From positions 310,001 through 374,000 of the forward strand of contig NZ_LBJC01000020.1 of the NCBI RefSeq assembly GCF_004114535.1: a DNA stretch of 64,000 nucleotides, read 5' to 3'. The stretch is from Bradyrhizobium nanningense. Lineage in GTDB: Bacteria; Pseudomonadota; Alphaproteobacteria; Rhizobiales; Xanthobacteraceae. Every line of letters begins with the position of its first letter. Positions within the stretch are counted from its first letter, which is position 1. Under the pieces are notes generated by a model that was not told the DNA's origin, did no database searches, and saw only the letters and a program-made list of their open reading frames with translations. The position numbers and the translations under genes were made by a program. Below, piece by piece: positions 52,537-61,370 of the stretch.

Positions 52537-52959
52537 ATGTGGGAGCTTACCTACGAACTGATAAAAGCGCTGATCGTTGAGGCTTTGAAATGGGGAATTC
52601 TCGCCCTTGGCGGCTGGCTAATCCTGAATGTTGCGCCAATCACAAGATCGATTGCCAAGAAGGGCATTCCTCGCTCTATGGTCATCACCATCATTGCGGC
52701 TGTGACCATATCTGGCTTCCTGAATGGCGCTATCACAATACTCTACAACGATTACCAAATAGCTCGCCTTGGCGAGTGGGGCCAGGATCCTGGTCCCTTG
52801 GACCCCAAAAACGTCAACGGCGGTTATGGGCCAGTCACGGCGACTTGTCCAAAAGGCTCTTACGTCGTGGGCGTCCGCAACTACGGTAACACGGCTAAGC
52901 CATATTGCATCGGGTGCTTCGTGGCCGTTCAGGTATTGTGCCGAAAGCTGAATAACTGA
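52537..52959 (+). CDS. Hypothetical membrane protein
   Basis: A 140-aa protein with GGGAGGAGG upstream of ATG 52537. Two hydrophobic helices (ILALGGWLILNVAPI and MVITIIAAVTISGFLNGAIT) precede a periplasmic domain with cysteines (TATCPKGSYVVGVRNYG, YCIGCFVAVQVLC). The C-terminal TCPKGSYVVGVRN resembles the ends of several cell-surface or pilus-tip proteins, but no family is certain. Confidence 0.6.
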   Translation: MWELTYELIKALIVEALKWGILALGGWLILNVAPITRSIAKKGIPRSMVITIIAAVTISGFLNGAITILYNDYQIARLGEWGQDPGPLDPKNVNGGYGPVTATCPKGSYVVGVRNYGNTAKPYCIGCFVAVQVLCRKLNN

Positions 52960-52976
52960 CCTTGTTGTTTGCCCAC

Positions 52977-53279
52977 ATGTGCAACCTTTACAGCATCACC
53001 ACCAACCAAGCCGCCATCCTCGCGCTCTTCCGCGTGGTCAACCGCTACGTCGGCAACCTACAGCCAATGCCCGGAGTCTTTCCGGACTACCCGGTGCCGG
53101 TGATCCGCAACACGGAAGGCGGGACTGAGATGACGCTCATGCGCTGGGGCATGCCGCCGCCGCCGCGCGCGGGTGGCCCGCCAGTTACTAACATCCGTAA
53201 TACGTCATCACCACATTGGCGCGGCTGGCTAAAGCCCGAGAACCGTTGCCTTGTGCCGTTCAACAGCTTCGCCGAATAA
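52977..53279 (+). pseudogene. Truncated SRAP (HMCES/YedK-like) gene
   Basis: ATG 52977 begins MCNLYSI with the catalytic Cys2 of SOS-associated peptidases (SRAP), which crosslink to abasic sites. The segment reads VNRYVGNLQPMPGVFPDYP, MRWGMPPPP and CLVPFNSFAE, then stops at the catalytic glutamate. The second half, about 120 residues with the HP motif, is missing, so the gene is broken. Confidence 0.8.
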
Positions 53280-53320
53280 CCGCTTCCGACGAAGCCGCAA
53301 CTGAAATCTATCGACGGCTG

Positions 53321-53536
53321 ATGGAGCAACTACAGCGGGCGGGATTGCGGCGGAGCGGTTACATTATTTCCCTCATGATCTGGGCGATAAAGAACAAATC
53401 GCAAAGTGAGATATTAAACGAGGCGGTCCTTTTGCAGAACTTGATCGACTATGTTCTGGGGCGCATGGATTACACATCAGTTCTGCGACGAGAGTTTGAT
53501 TTCCACTCTAAGGGGGCATGCTCATCTCTAAAGTGA
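53321..53536 (+). CDS. Small hypothetical protein
   Basis: A possible 71-aa protein from ATG 53321 (MEQLQRAGLRRSGYIISLMI, AIKNKSQSEILNEAVLLQNL). Helical and basic with a plausible hydrophobic core. The start is weak and the frame follows directly on the truncated SRAP gene, so it may also be a fragment. Confidence 0.35.
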   Translation: MEQLQRAGLRRSGYIISLMIWAIKNKSQSEILNEAVLLQNLIDYVLGRMDYTSVLRREFDFHSKGACSSLK

Positions 53537-53618
53537 AGAAGAAGGCGTACACAGGCAGCTCGAAGCAGCCTGAGGATTAGGCGGGTTTTCTATCCGATCG
53601 CGCCGCCCTCGATCCGGT

Positions 53619-53966
53619 GTGGACGTCATTCACCGATGGATACCAGATACTCAGGTTAGCTGTGTCGGGGGGAACGCAGGTAGCGCTCCCCCGCTACCAA
53701 CGCTTCAGTATGGCGTTCACTTCGATAGTCCGTCCGATGCTCAGACAAAAGCGACGCATCTTAACGACCTCGCTGCGGTGGCGACGACGAAATCGAACAT
53801 GACGTTCGAGGACGTTAAGGAGTTGCCGTTCCCGCTCATGCAGGGTTACCGCATCATGCGCCTTTGCAATCGCGCCCTATATGAAGTGAGGGACGCGAAG
53901 CCCGATGGTGTTTCGCGGATCGAAGTCAACGTGGTTCAGCTCGGCATTGCAAAGGGGGAGTTCTAG
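53619..53966 (+). CDS. Hypothetical protein
   Basis: A 115-aa + frame (start GTG 53619 or ATG 53799). The C-terminal half reads MTFEDVKELPFPLMQGYRIM then LCNRALYEVRDAKPDGVSRI and looks like real coding. The N-terminal part overlaps a recombinase relic on the other strand, so the shorter start may be right (55 aa). Its stop overlaps the next start. Confidence 0.4.
   Translation: MDVIHRWIPDTQVSCVGGNAGSAPPLPTLQYGVHFDSPSDAQTKATHLNDLAAVATTKSNMTFEDVKELPFPLMQGYRIMRLCNRALYEVRDAKPDGVSRIEVNVVQLGIAKGEF
53655..53702 (-). pseudogene. Serine recombinase tail fragment
   Basis: On the minus strand the tail reads TLVAGERYLRSPRHS and a stop, against SLIAGERYRLSP in the recombinase relic at 49866. A 22-base stretch around GTAGCGCTCCCCCGCTA is shared with 49920-49942. 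It is a second, independent recombinase 3' end. Confidence 0.55.
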
Positions 53967-54295
53967 TGGAGCGAATCCAGTACGCGCCCCGGCGGGGCGC
54001 AACGTATGAAGCGTCGCTGGACATCCTCGTGCCTGCGCTCGCGAGGCTGCGTGAATGTCAGACCTCGATTGATGCTCTCGTGCTAATTGACTCGCTGCCG
54101 GACATGATCTTGCCCGGCTTGGCTTACGTGGCTTCGCGCCGACAGTACGTTCCGCGCGACGCGGTGCAGGCCGTGGTGACGTACTGCGGGCCGTTGTTCC
54201 TAGAGCGGTGCCTGGGGCGTCGTCGTTCGCGAGAACTGCTTAAGCGCTGCCCCAAGCGGGCGGCATGCTCAGGCCTCGTGAGGTACGATGCCTGA
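53966..54295 (+). CDS. Hypothetical protein
   Basis: A 109-aa + frame from GTG 53966, overlapping the stop of the previous gene. It reads MERIQYAPRRGATYEASLDI then LVPALARLRECQTSIDALV, ending in a basic tail. No family is recognised; the overlap suggests the two are one transcription unit. Confidence 0.45.
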   Translation: MERIQYAPRRGATYEASLDILVPALARLRECQTSIDALVLIDSLPDMILPGLAYVASRRQYVPRDAVQAVVTYCGPLFLERCLGRRRSRELLKRCPKRAACSGLVRYDA

Positions 54296-54496
54296 CAGTC
54301 TGTAAGGTTTGTCGCCTCACAAACCTTACGTTCTGGGCGCCTATTATCGTTGTGACACGCGCGTCGTCTAGGTAGCGAAGCCCTCGCACGCGAAAAATAA
54401 AGCCGTTGTCGATCCGGGTCAGTTCGCACAAAAGTCGGTCGAGCCGCTGATTCCAGGGCGGGTCATTTATCAAACCGAGGGTATGGGGCAAGGGGA

Positions 54497-54727
54497 ATGC
54501 AACTAATCGCTACAAGGCACTACCACGACTGTAATCCCGTCACGCGTGAAGAATACGAGCTGCAAGACCGGATGTACCGTAAGTCTGACGTTGATTTCGT
54601 CCTGAGGGTGGCAGGCTCCCTGCCGGGCGATCCCGCAATCGAACAGTCGTACGGTCTCGAAGGTGTATTTGAGTGGCTGCGAGAATGTCCGGAGCAGATC
54701 GAACGGACGGTAATCGAGAAGACCTAG
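54497..54727 (+). CDS. Small hypothetical protein
   Basis: A 76-aa acidic protein (MQLIATRHYHDCNPVTREEY, FEWLRECPEQIERTVIEK) with GGGGAA before the ATG. Followed after 8 bases by another small gene. Function unknown. Confidence 0.5.
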   Translation: MQLIATRHYHDCNPVTREEYELQDRMYRKSDVDFVLRVAGSLPGDPAIEQSYGLEGVFEWLRECPEQIERTVIEKT

Positions 54728-54735
54728 CTCGACTC

Positions 54736-54957
54736 ATGGAGCTGGTAGTCACGCGGCACATATGGGGCCGGGGCCTGACCGCGGAGCAGATGCAAGACAC
54801 CCTTGCGTCTGCTCTCGACGAAGGCCGACGCCACTTAGTGCGCGTCCGCAAGGGACCGGACGAGCAGATGGAGATTGAATTTAAGGCTGAACTAGGGGAT
54901 GTGGGACGCGCGTTCGTTGAAGCGTCCAAGAGCGCTCCCGACAACCGGCCTAGTTGA
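54736..54957 (+). CDS. Small hypothetical protein
   Basis: A 73-aa protein from ATG 54736 (MELVVTRHIWGRGLTAEQMQ, DTLASALDEGRRHLVRV), 8 bases after the previous stop. The start xxxTRHxxxRGLT resembles the previous protein's xxxTRHYHDCNPV, so the two may be distant relatives. Function unknown. Confidence 0.5.
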   Translation: MELVVTRHIWGRGLTAEQMQDTLASALDEGRRHLVRVRKGPDEQMEIEFKAELGDVGRAFVEASKSAPDNRPS

Positions 54958-55105
54958 ACGCCATGAGCTTTGACGGGTTACCGGCGCTTTCGCACTCGCG
55001 GTAACAGGCGGGTACGCGATTGTCCCGAGCAAAAATCGCTCGCCGCAATTGAAGGCGAGGCCTCCGTAAGATAGGCTACGCGAGCAGCCATCCGGGAGGC
55101 GGCCC

Positions 55106-55792
55106 ATGACAGGCAAAACCTTCAAGCAGCAAGTCATCGGAACGATCTTAATAGTGCTCCTACTTTCCCTACTTTCGTTAGCCGCTAGTTGTTGGGGTAA
55201 CCCAAATGCTAGCGACCCATATAGCAGCGCCCTGCGGGTCGTTCCTGCGGTTTTGATTCCTATCGGGGCTGCTTGGCTCGCGTTCTGCGTTCAGCGGAGG
55301 GTTGCTTTCACGAAAGCCCTCTTTGATGTGTGGCAGAAAATTGTGGTTACAGTTCAGGACTCAATACAGTACACGCATTCGCCAACGCACACGCAGGCTG
55401 AATACGCGAAGGTCATGCACAGCCTAAGTTGCCGAATAGATGATGTACGGGGTGCGTTTCGGAATGTAGGGGAAGAGCGCACAGCTTTGTCCCATGAAAC
55501 CAGAAAATTCGTTTTGGCCATTCAACATGCTAAATCACTAAGCGCCTGCGCAAGTGCGTTGGCGACGTACGGCTTCCCAGAAAAGAAATCTATCGGTCTT
55601 TATCCATTCGAAAGTCTAAAGCAGATTTCTGCCGTCATCTCACGCTTGGGCTACGGCAGTTCGATAACGTCGCAAGACTCCGAAATCGCACGGGATACAA
55701 TATTAGCACTCTGGGGGATACTCCGTGGAGAGTTGTTGAAGGAGCTCGACAGAGATTATCCTGATTACCCTGATACACCGTTCAAAGCTTAG
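55106..55792 (+). CDS. Hypothetical membrane protein
   Basis: A 228-aa protein with two N-terminal membrane helices (VIGTILIVLLLSLLSLAASC and VVPAVLIPIGAAWLAFCV) and a cytoplasmic helical domain. The codon usage is more AT-rich than the ICE backbone. No family is recognised. The start has GGGAGGCGG 8 bases upstream. Confidence 0.55.
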   Translation: MTGKTFKQQVIGTILIVLLLSLLSLAASCWGNPNASDPYSSALRVVPAVLIPIGAAWLAFCVQRRVAFTKALFDVWQKIVVTVQDSIQYTHSPTHTQAEYAKVMHSLSCRIDDVRGAFRNVGEERTALSHETRKFVLAIQHAKSLSACASALATYGFPEKKSIGLYPFESLKQISAVISRLGYGSSITSQDSEIARDTILALWGILRGELLKELDRDYPDYPDTPFKA

Positions 55793-55821
55793 TGGCCTCA
55801 TCGATGTCACGCTTCATGTGC

Positions 55822-55955
55822 TCAGCCCGAATATGTATTGAACCTACCGTGCTTGACGCCTCGAATGTACCCGCGCGACACCCGCTCTTCCATCTCGCGC
55901 TCTAAGAACTCATTCGCAATCAACAGCGCCTTCACAGCTTCGCGGGCGCGCCGCA
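55822..55955 (-). pseudogene. Gene 3' end cut by the IS66 element
   Basis: The minus strand keeps the C-terminal 40-odd residues of a gene: REAVKALLIANEFLEREMEE and RVSRGYIRGVKHGRFNTYSG before TGA at 55822. The 5' part is lost at the IS66 sequence starting near 55960. Confidence 0.55.
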
Positions 55956-56018
55956 AGCTGCGATTGCCTGATCGGCAGCAGCGTCTAAGCTGGCCGCATC
56001 TGCTGAGAGATTCGGTGC

Positions 56019-57254
56019 GTGCCGGCGCACCTGCCACGGATCGAGGTCGTCGTCGACATCGAGGACAAGACCTGTCCCTGCTGCCAGGGCGAGTTACACC
56101 GGATCGGCGAGGATAGAAGCGAGCGGCTCGACCTAGTCCCGGCGCAGTTCCGGATCCTCGTGACCCGGCGTCCCAAATATGCCTGCCGTGCTTGCGAGGA
56201 TGGTGTCATGCAAGCGCCGGCCCCGGCGCGGTTGATCGAGGGCGGACTGCCGACCGAAGCAACCGTCGCCCAGGTTCTGGTGTCCAAATATGCCGATCAC
56301 CTGCCACTCTACCGGCAGGCGCAGATTTACGCCCGCCAGGGCATTGAGCTCGATCGTTCGACGCTGGCGGACTGGGTGGGGCAAGCAGCCTTCCACCTGC
56401 GTCCGTTGCATGAGCGCCTCCTCGGCAAGCTCAGGCAACGGCCCAAGCTGTTCGCCGACGAGACGGCGATGCCGGTGCTCGATCCCGGCCGCGGGCGTAC
56501 CAAGACCGGCCAGCTCTGGGCCTATGCGGCGGACGACCGGCCGTGGGGCGGTGCCGATCCACCGGGCGTCGCCTATGTCTATGCCCCCGATCGCAAGGCC
56601 GATCGACCGATCGCCCATCTGGCAGGCTTCAAGGGAATCCTGCAGGTCGACGGCTATGTCGGCTATGGCAAGCTCGCCGAGCGTGGCGACGTTCAGCTTG
56701 CATTCTGCTGGTCGCACATGCGGCGCAACTTCTACGAACTTGCCGCCCCCGGTCCCGCGCCTATTGCAAGCGAGGCGCTCAAGCATATCGCCGAGTTCTA
56801 TGCCATCGAGAAGGAAATCCGTGGTCGCAGCGCCGACGAGCGACATCTCGTTCGACAACAGAAGAGCCGGGCGCTCGCCGACGCATTCCAAAGGTGGCTG
56901 CGAACGAAACTCGGTTTGATCAGCCAAAAGGGTAAGCTGGCCGATGCCATTCGGTATGCGCTCTCACGCTGGGAGGGCCTGACGCGCTTCATCGAAGATG
57001 GCCATATCGAGCTCGACAACAACACCGTCGAGCGCTCGATCCGCCCGATCACGCTCAATCGGAAAAACGCACTGTTCGCAGGTTCTGACGGCGGTGCCCA
57101 ACACTGGGCCGTCATCGCCTCCTTGATCGAAACCTGTAAGCTGAATCACATTGATCCGCTGGCCTACATCACCGATGTGCTCACCAGGATCGTCAACGGT
57201 CACACGAACCGCCAACTCGACAGTTTGTTGCCATGGGCCTACGGAAACGGCTAG
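56019..57254 (+). mobile_element. IS66-family transposase (TnpC), 5' truncated
   Basis: The 411-aa frame is an IS66 TnpC lacking about 100 N-terminal residues: an in-frame stop lies just upstream at about 55999, and no TnpA or TnpB remains. Preserved are the zinc-binding CPCCQGEL and ACRACEDGV, the DDE core (ADETAMPVLDPGRG, VDGYVGYGK) and the C-terminal DNNTVERSIRPITLN. Terminal inverted repeats are not seen. The copy is a relic and is not expected to move. Confidence 0.85.
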
Positions 57255-57306
57255 AATCCGGCCTGGGCGAAGAAAATCGACCAACCGACATTCTTGAGGC
57301 GCGCCG

Positions 57307-57537
57307 ATGAGCGACAAGAACATCTTGTGGCAACAGGACGGGGTAGATCCCGGTTGGTTTATAGCCGAACAAATCGGGTCGATTAGGAACAGCACGAGTT
57401 ACCGCCCGGGCGGTTGGTGGTTCTTGCCTGCTTGGCTGCCCGACACGCAAGAACACGACGTTGGTCCGTTTAAAACCAAAACTGCGGCACTAGCTGAGGC
57501 GGAACGGCTGGCAGCCCTCCACAAACGAAAAACATAG
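57307..57537 (+). CDS. Small hypothetical protein
   Basis: A 76-aa protein (MSDKNILWQQDGVDPGWFIA, GWWFLPAWLPDTQEHDVGPF) beginning 52 bases after the IS66 relic, with a Trp-rich middle and a helical C-terminus (AALAEAERLAALHKRKT). Function unknown. Confidence 0.5.
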   Translation: MSDKNILWQQDGVDPGWFIAEQIGSIRNSTSYRPGGWWFLPAWLPDTQEHDVGPFKTKTAALAEAERLAALHKRKT

Positions 57538-57560
57538 AGATCAGCTAACGTCTCGAACCC

Positions 57561-57787
57561 GTGTGTTCGGAACAGCGCTTACTGTTTTTGCATCCCGCTT
57601 TTGCAAAAGACCTATTGGGACAGGCCAGCCTCATTGATGGCGACACGCTAGAGATTCACGGCACCCGTATACGGCTGTGGGGGATTGATGCGCCTGAAAC
57701 CTCGCAGCTCTGCCGGGGTGACGACAGCTTGCCTTATCGCTGCGGCGTTAAAGTGGCGAGCGCGCTAATCGCGCCGTGTTCGATGCA
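57561..57787 (+). pseudogene. Truncated thermonuclease-like gene
   Basis: The + strand reads LLGQASLIDGDTLEIHGTRI, RLWGIDAPETSQLCRGDD and YRCGVKVASAL, the first half of a staphylococcal-nuclease-fold protein with the catalytic region DGDTLEIHG. The frame then leaves homology near 57780, where a minus-strand gene ends. The C-terminal half is gone. Confidence 0.8.
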
Positions 57788-58037
57788 ACCCGTCAACATC
57801 TTTGGGCACATAGCTGCGGGCGTATTCCACCAAGGTCTTTAAGTCGCGGCCCAGTTTCCATTCCCACGTATTAGGTGCATTCAAATAGCTTTCTCCGCCA
57901 AAATTCTTGCCTATGGCGCGGTCAAGAAGATGGTTTGCGAACGCGTCTATATTGTCTGCAAGTTCAGCGAAGTTATGATGTTCGGGCAACTTCCTGTAAG
58001 CCCGTCCGAGACGTGACAGACGATTGAACAGTCTCAT
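57765..58037 (-). CDS. Hypothetical protein
   Basis: A 90-aa minus-strand protein (MRLFNRLSRLGRAYRKLPEH, NIDAFANHLLDRAIGKNFGG) from ATG 58037, with GAGAG upstream. It follows the 349-aa gene on the same strand by 28 bases. Its last residues run into the thermonuclease fragment, so the original C-terminus may be lost. Confidence 0.45.
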   Translation of the reverse strand: MRLFNRLSRLGRAYRKLPEHHNFAELADNIDAFANHLLDRAIGKNFGGESYLNAPNTWEWKLGRDLKTLVEYARSYVPKDVDGLHRTRRD

Positions 58038-58065
58038 ACTCTATCTCTCTTTCCACGCGCGCTGT

Positions 58066-59115
58066 TCACTCGTCCCCGTTAAACCAGTCGGGGTGTTGCT
58101 GCCGCATGCGTCCTTCAACCGCTCGAAATTGATTGACCATCATCAAGTCTGATTGAGGGTCTGGGTGGTTCCAGCTTAGCTGGCTCAGCGTTTCTCGGTC
58201 GCTCTCAGCTCGCCAAAGATTATGATTGTGGAGAGCAGAATCCAAGAAGTGCTCTCGGTCTGAGTCCGCGAACTTGGACCACGACGGGAAGTCGGTCGGC
58301 CTGAAGCGGCGATAAAAGGAAGACCGTAGAGCCGGATCACGGGCGCCAAGTAGCGCTTCGTCCGCCTTCAGCAAGTCAGCTAGCCGCGAGCGTAGAAAGT
58401 ATCCCGCGTCCACTTGATCGGCGCTTTCGGTTGAAAAGTACCAGCGCCTAATCATCGCTGTTGGGTCCACACCACGCGCGGGATGGCATGCGTTCAAGAG
58501 GTAGTACAAGACACTCGCCCACCGGGGTGTAACGGGGACTGTTGCTGCTAGCTGCCACGCGCAGGAAAAGACCTTGTGATACGAATAATCGCTGTATCCG
58601 TCCAAATATGTTTCATCGTACGGAGTGGACATGCGGGGATTTTTTGCGAGTGCGATGATGGCCGACTCGAACGTTTCATCGCTCAATGAATCGAAGGGGG
58701 ATTTTCGTTCGAGAAGTTTTTCGAGGATGCTGTCGCTTAATGTTGAATTCGAAAATAGCGCGCAAAGCTCCTGGGTGTCAGTAGGCAAAGAAGCGTGAAG
58801 TAAAAATCGATCACCAAAGGGGTCAAACCCACCGCTTGGAAAACTAGCTAGGAGCGTGCAACGGATGCCCCGGTGTTCCCGTTCGTATATTCGTTGCGCG
58901 ACGCCTGCGTTAACGCCGTAACGGGCTAGGCCGAACTCAATGAATGCGTCATTGCGGAGGTAGAGGATTTCTTCTTGGTGCTTGTTGTCGTCGCGCATGA
59001 GAAGCGGCGTTTTGCTCGCGCTCTCTCGCCTTCGTTTCAGCCACTCGACTGCCTCTGACGGTGGGCAGACTTCCAAAAAAGCTCCTTCGATTATCTCTTC
59101 CGTGCTCAATGCCAT
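58066..59115 (-). CDS. Hypothetical protein (349 aa)
   Basis: A 349-aa soluble minus-strand protein without signal peptide or membrane helix. It begins MALSTEEIIEGAFLEVCPPS and has LRNDAFIEFGLARYG, TPRWASVLYYLLNACHPARG and FRPTDFPSWSKFADSDREHF. Alpha-helical with many Trp, Phe and Arg. No family is recognised. It starts a two-gene minus-strand unit with the 90-aa gene. Confidence 0.5.
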   Translation of the reverse strand: MALSTEEIIEGAFLEVCPPSEAVEWLKRRRESASKTPLLMRDDNKHQEEILYLRNDAFIEFGLARYGVNAGVAQRIYEREHRGIRCTLLASFPSGGFDPFGDRFLLHASLPTDTQELCALFSNSTLSDSILEKLLERKSPFDSLSDETFESAIIALAKNPRMSTPYDETYLDGYSDYSYHKVFSCAWQLAATVPVTPRWASVLYYLLNACHPARGVDPTAMIRRWYFSTESADQVDAGYFLRSRLADLLKADEALLGARDPALRSSFYRRFRPTDFPSWSKFADSDREHFLDSALHNHNLWRAESDRETLSQLSWNHPDPQSDLMMVNQFRAVEGRMRQQHPDWFNGDE

Positions 59116-59232
59116 GGTAGACGATCAGCCCCCGCATTCAATTCAAGCTACAATCTCGCGGCGCAGTTGCTTCTCAGCTTCGCCCGCGCCATCAAGCGAA
59201 TTCGTTTGTTCTTATGGCTGGTCCGCGAGGCC

Positions 59233-59790
59233 TTAATCTTCGGCGGTTGTCGCGCGATCAGCGGCCGGTTCGAGTTCTAAACTGAGCTGAGCCTTTTCAG
59301 GCGGCAGGGGTAAATCAGACAAGCTAATGACCTTGATCTTCGCGAGCGCCCCGAGCGCGGCAACGTCTCCATCGTCGGAGTAAATTTCGGTCGCGCCGTG
59401 AACCCTCGCGATGGCAACAATCTGACGGTCGACTTTCACCTTCTGCCAAGGGGCTTTTGTTGGCCCTCGCTTATTCCCGTTTGCGAGCGCTGTGCGCAGC
59501 ATCGCTGCGGCTTCCAAAGCAGCGCGGGTATCAAATGGCTCGATTGCGAACACGGCGTACTTCTGCAAGTCCTCTACGATTTTCTGAGAGGCTTCCGGCC
59601 CGGCTGTGACTAGGGCCTCGCTGAGCGCGGGCGTCGGTATGATGATTTTCGATTTGTCCTGACTCAGTCGGTGCACCAAGTACTGGATTCTATCCCGAGG
59701 GCGGGTGATGGGCGCGCCGTCCGCTCCATTCGGAATGCGGGTACCTGGGCGCAGCAACAGCAAGAGATTCGTGGAGTCAATGACCACCAT
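59233..59790 (-). CDS. PIN-domain nuclease-like protein
   Basis: A 185-aa minus-strand PIN-domain protein. The four acidic positions of the fold are present: VVIDSTN (Asp4), ALSEAL (Glu about 58), VKVDRQIVAIA (Asp about 123) and YSDDGDV (Asp about 139-142). A 28-residue insertion (RIPNGADGAPITRPRDR) follows the first strand, unlike short VapC toxins. The start ATG 59790 overlaps the upstream partner's stop by 14 bases. It is likely an RNase, as in toxin-antitoxin pairs, with the long partner as a non-VapB-like antitoxin or scaffold. Confidence 0.72.
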   Translation of the reverse strand: MVVIDSTNLLLLLRPGTRIPNGADGAPITRPRDRIQYLVHRLSQDKSKIIIPTPALSEALVTAGPEASQKIVEDLQKYAVFAIEPFDTRAALEAAAMLRTALANGNKRGPTKAPWQKVKVDRQIVAIARVHGATEIYSDDGDVAALGALAKIKVISLSDLPLPPEKAQLSLELEPAADRATTAED

Positions 59791-60550
59791 TCTTGCTGCC
59801 TCCCGGTCCCTTTCGCATATCGATCAGCTCTTGATATGCGTCGTCTCCCCATTCGGTGGGAATGTCGCGTAGAGCCGCGAGCGCGTCGGTAAGCTGAGTC
59901 TCGCGGAGAGCTTCAAAGCTCTCCACCCGGAAGCTCTCAAGTGTCCAAGTGCCGTCCGCATCGCGAGTCCACTTGCCCTTGCCGAACAGTCGCACAGGCT
60001 CGAAGAGCTTAGCCCCGAGCTGTTTGGCTATGGCGCGTGTGGTTTCGCAGCCGCTTATCTGTTGAGTTTCGGATTGCAGCGTTATGTGGATGGAGCTGTC
60101 TTTGCCGCGAATGCCGGTGACAATGCCGTCAATCGAGCCTTGCTGTTTGACGGTGAATCTATCCTCCACCGCCTCGCGCCCGGGGAAGCGGATAATAACC
60201 CCACGGGGCGCGGCGTCTCGCAGCACGCCGACCGCGTTGTCGGCCTTAAGAAGCTTGTTCAGGCTGTTGAAGGCCCGGAGGGTGTCTCCGCTAGCATCCC
60301 CCGCGCGTACGGCTACCACGCGTGCGCGGACCTTCGGCATGGCCTCCCGGTCAACACGCGCGTTTAGGATCGTGCTGCCCTTTGTGAGGCCTCGAAAGTG
60401 CACCGCGTCCCGCTCGCCAAGTAGCGTTGCTAATTCTGCCATGTACTGAGCTAGCCGTCCCATCGGCATGGTTGCCGGGCTATAGGCGTCAATCCTGAAT
60501 TGATATTCGCTGCCGTGCGGGCGGGTCGCTTTGTTCGGAGGCTTTGCCAT
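59777..60550 (-). CDS. Unrecognised partner of the PIN protein (257 aa)
   Basis: A 257-aa minus-strand protein from ATG 60550. The body reads YQFRIDAYSPATMPMGRLAQ, LATLLGERDAVHFRGLTKGS and VKQQGSIDGIVTGIRGKDSS, a mostly beta architecture with an OB- or Hfq-like impression in the middle but no assignable family. It overlaps the PIN gene by 14 bases, so both are made from one transcript. It is far longer than known VapB-type antitoxins, which makes the pair unusual. Confidence 0.55.
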   Translation of the reverse strand: MAKPPNKATRPHGSEYQFRIDAYSPATMPMGRLAQYMAELATLLGERDAVHFRGLTKGSTILNARVDREAMPKVRARVVAVRAGDASGDTLRAFNSLNKLLKADNAVGVLRDAAPRGVIIRFPGREAVEDRFTVKQQGSIDGIVTGIRGKDSSIHITLQSETQQISGCETTRAIAKQLGAKLFEPVRLFGKGKWTRDADGTWTLESFRVESFEALRETQLTDALAALRDIPTEWGDDAYQELIDMRKGPGGSKNGGH

Positions 60551-60809
60551 CGGCGTCAACTCTTAAGGGGCGCAGGCCAGTAAAGCAGAGCCGCCTTAAT
60601 ATTACTACCAATGCGGGCGCGAACCGACGAAAGTAGAGCAGGGCGCGCAATCGCCCTGCGCCAGGCCGGACGCGGGGTACTTAAGTCAGGCCGCCCGGTA
60701 AGTCTTTGAAAACAATGGTTCGAATTGGGTGGGGGACCGTTCGTAGCGCTCCACTGACTCGAACCCCCGACGGTCAGGAACGACTCTGGCCGCACCTCTG
60801 TCCTGATCC
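60551..60809. other. Promoter region of the PIN operon and gap
   Basis: No gene is supported. The minus-strand promoter of the PIN operon should lie here. A string TGACTCGAACCCCCGA near 60755 resembles a tRNA T-arm in reverse, but the stem bases do not pair, so it is not a tRNA. Confidence 0.3.
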
Positions 60810-61052
60810 TGGAGCCGGGCAGGAAGCCTTGAAAGCCTTACCGAATTTGCCGACCGCGAGATACATCACCGGTGCATCGATTACGGCGATTGGCACGTGT
60901 GCGGAAGCGAAGATTGGCTGGTCCATGTCGCGACGAAACAATACAAGCCGATCCAGGTCAACGAACAGTGCGAAGTCTTGGGCTCTTGGGCGATTTGGCA
61001 GAGGGCAACGACTGCAGGGCCAGCCTGCATTTACACGCTCCACCGACCCTGA
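60810..61052 (+). pseudogene. Fragment of a small conserved gene
   Basis: A + frame without a start codon reads SLESLTEFADREIHHRCIDY, GDWHVCGSEDWLVHVATKQY and ACIYTLHRP before TGA at 61050. It looks like genuine coding sequence (Trp, His, Cys rich). It lacks an N-terminus and is probably a remnant; no family is named. Confidence 0.4.
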
Positions 61053-61244
61053 CGTCGCGGATGGCCTGGTCGAGAAGGCTCCGGACCTGAAAAGAGATGG
61101 CCGAGGCGAAGCCTCCCGACGGCAGCGGCTCGATGGCACCGGACCCGGCGATGGTCAGTCCGCGAGGAACAGGCGCCTAGGTGTATTCACTAGCGCACAC
61201 CGCAGTTCTCCGGAGGAGAACGGAACATCCGGAGGCGGGGGAAT

Positions 61245-61294
61245 ATGGCTATCATCTCATGTTGCTCGCATGGCTATCATCTCATGTTGCTCGC
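61245..61294 (+). repeat. 25-bp exact tandem repeat (two copies)
   Basis: Bases 61245-61269 are repeated exactly at 61270-61294. Each copy starts ATGGCTATCATCTC. A GGAGG lies 11-12 bases before the first copy. The unit is not a multiple of three, so the duplication shifts any frame that runs through it. Confidence 0.75.
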
Positions 61295-61370
61295 GCTGTT
61301 ATTGCCAAGTCCAAGCCGTGGTGTAGAGTTCGCGAGATTTTGAACACTCTTAAATTCGACGCCGCCGCGA

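Noticed and set aside
60745..60775. Possible tRNA 3' end on the minus strand
   Set aside because: The TTCGAGT loop is present but the flanking five bases do not pair, and no anticodon or acceptor stem can be drawn.
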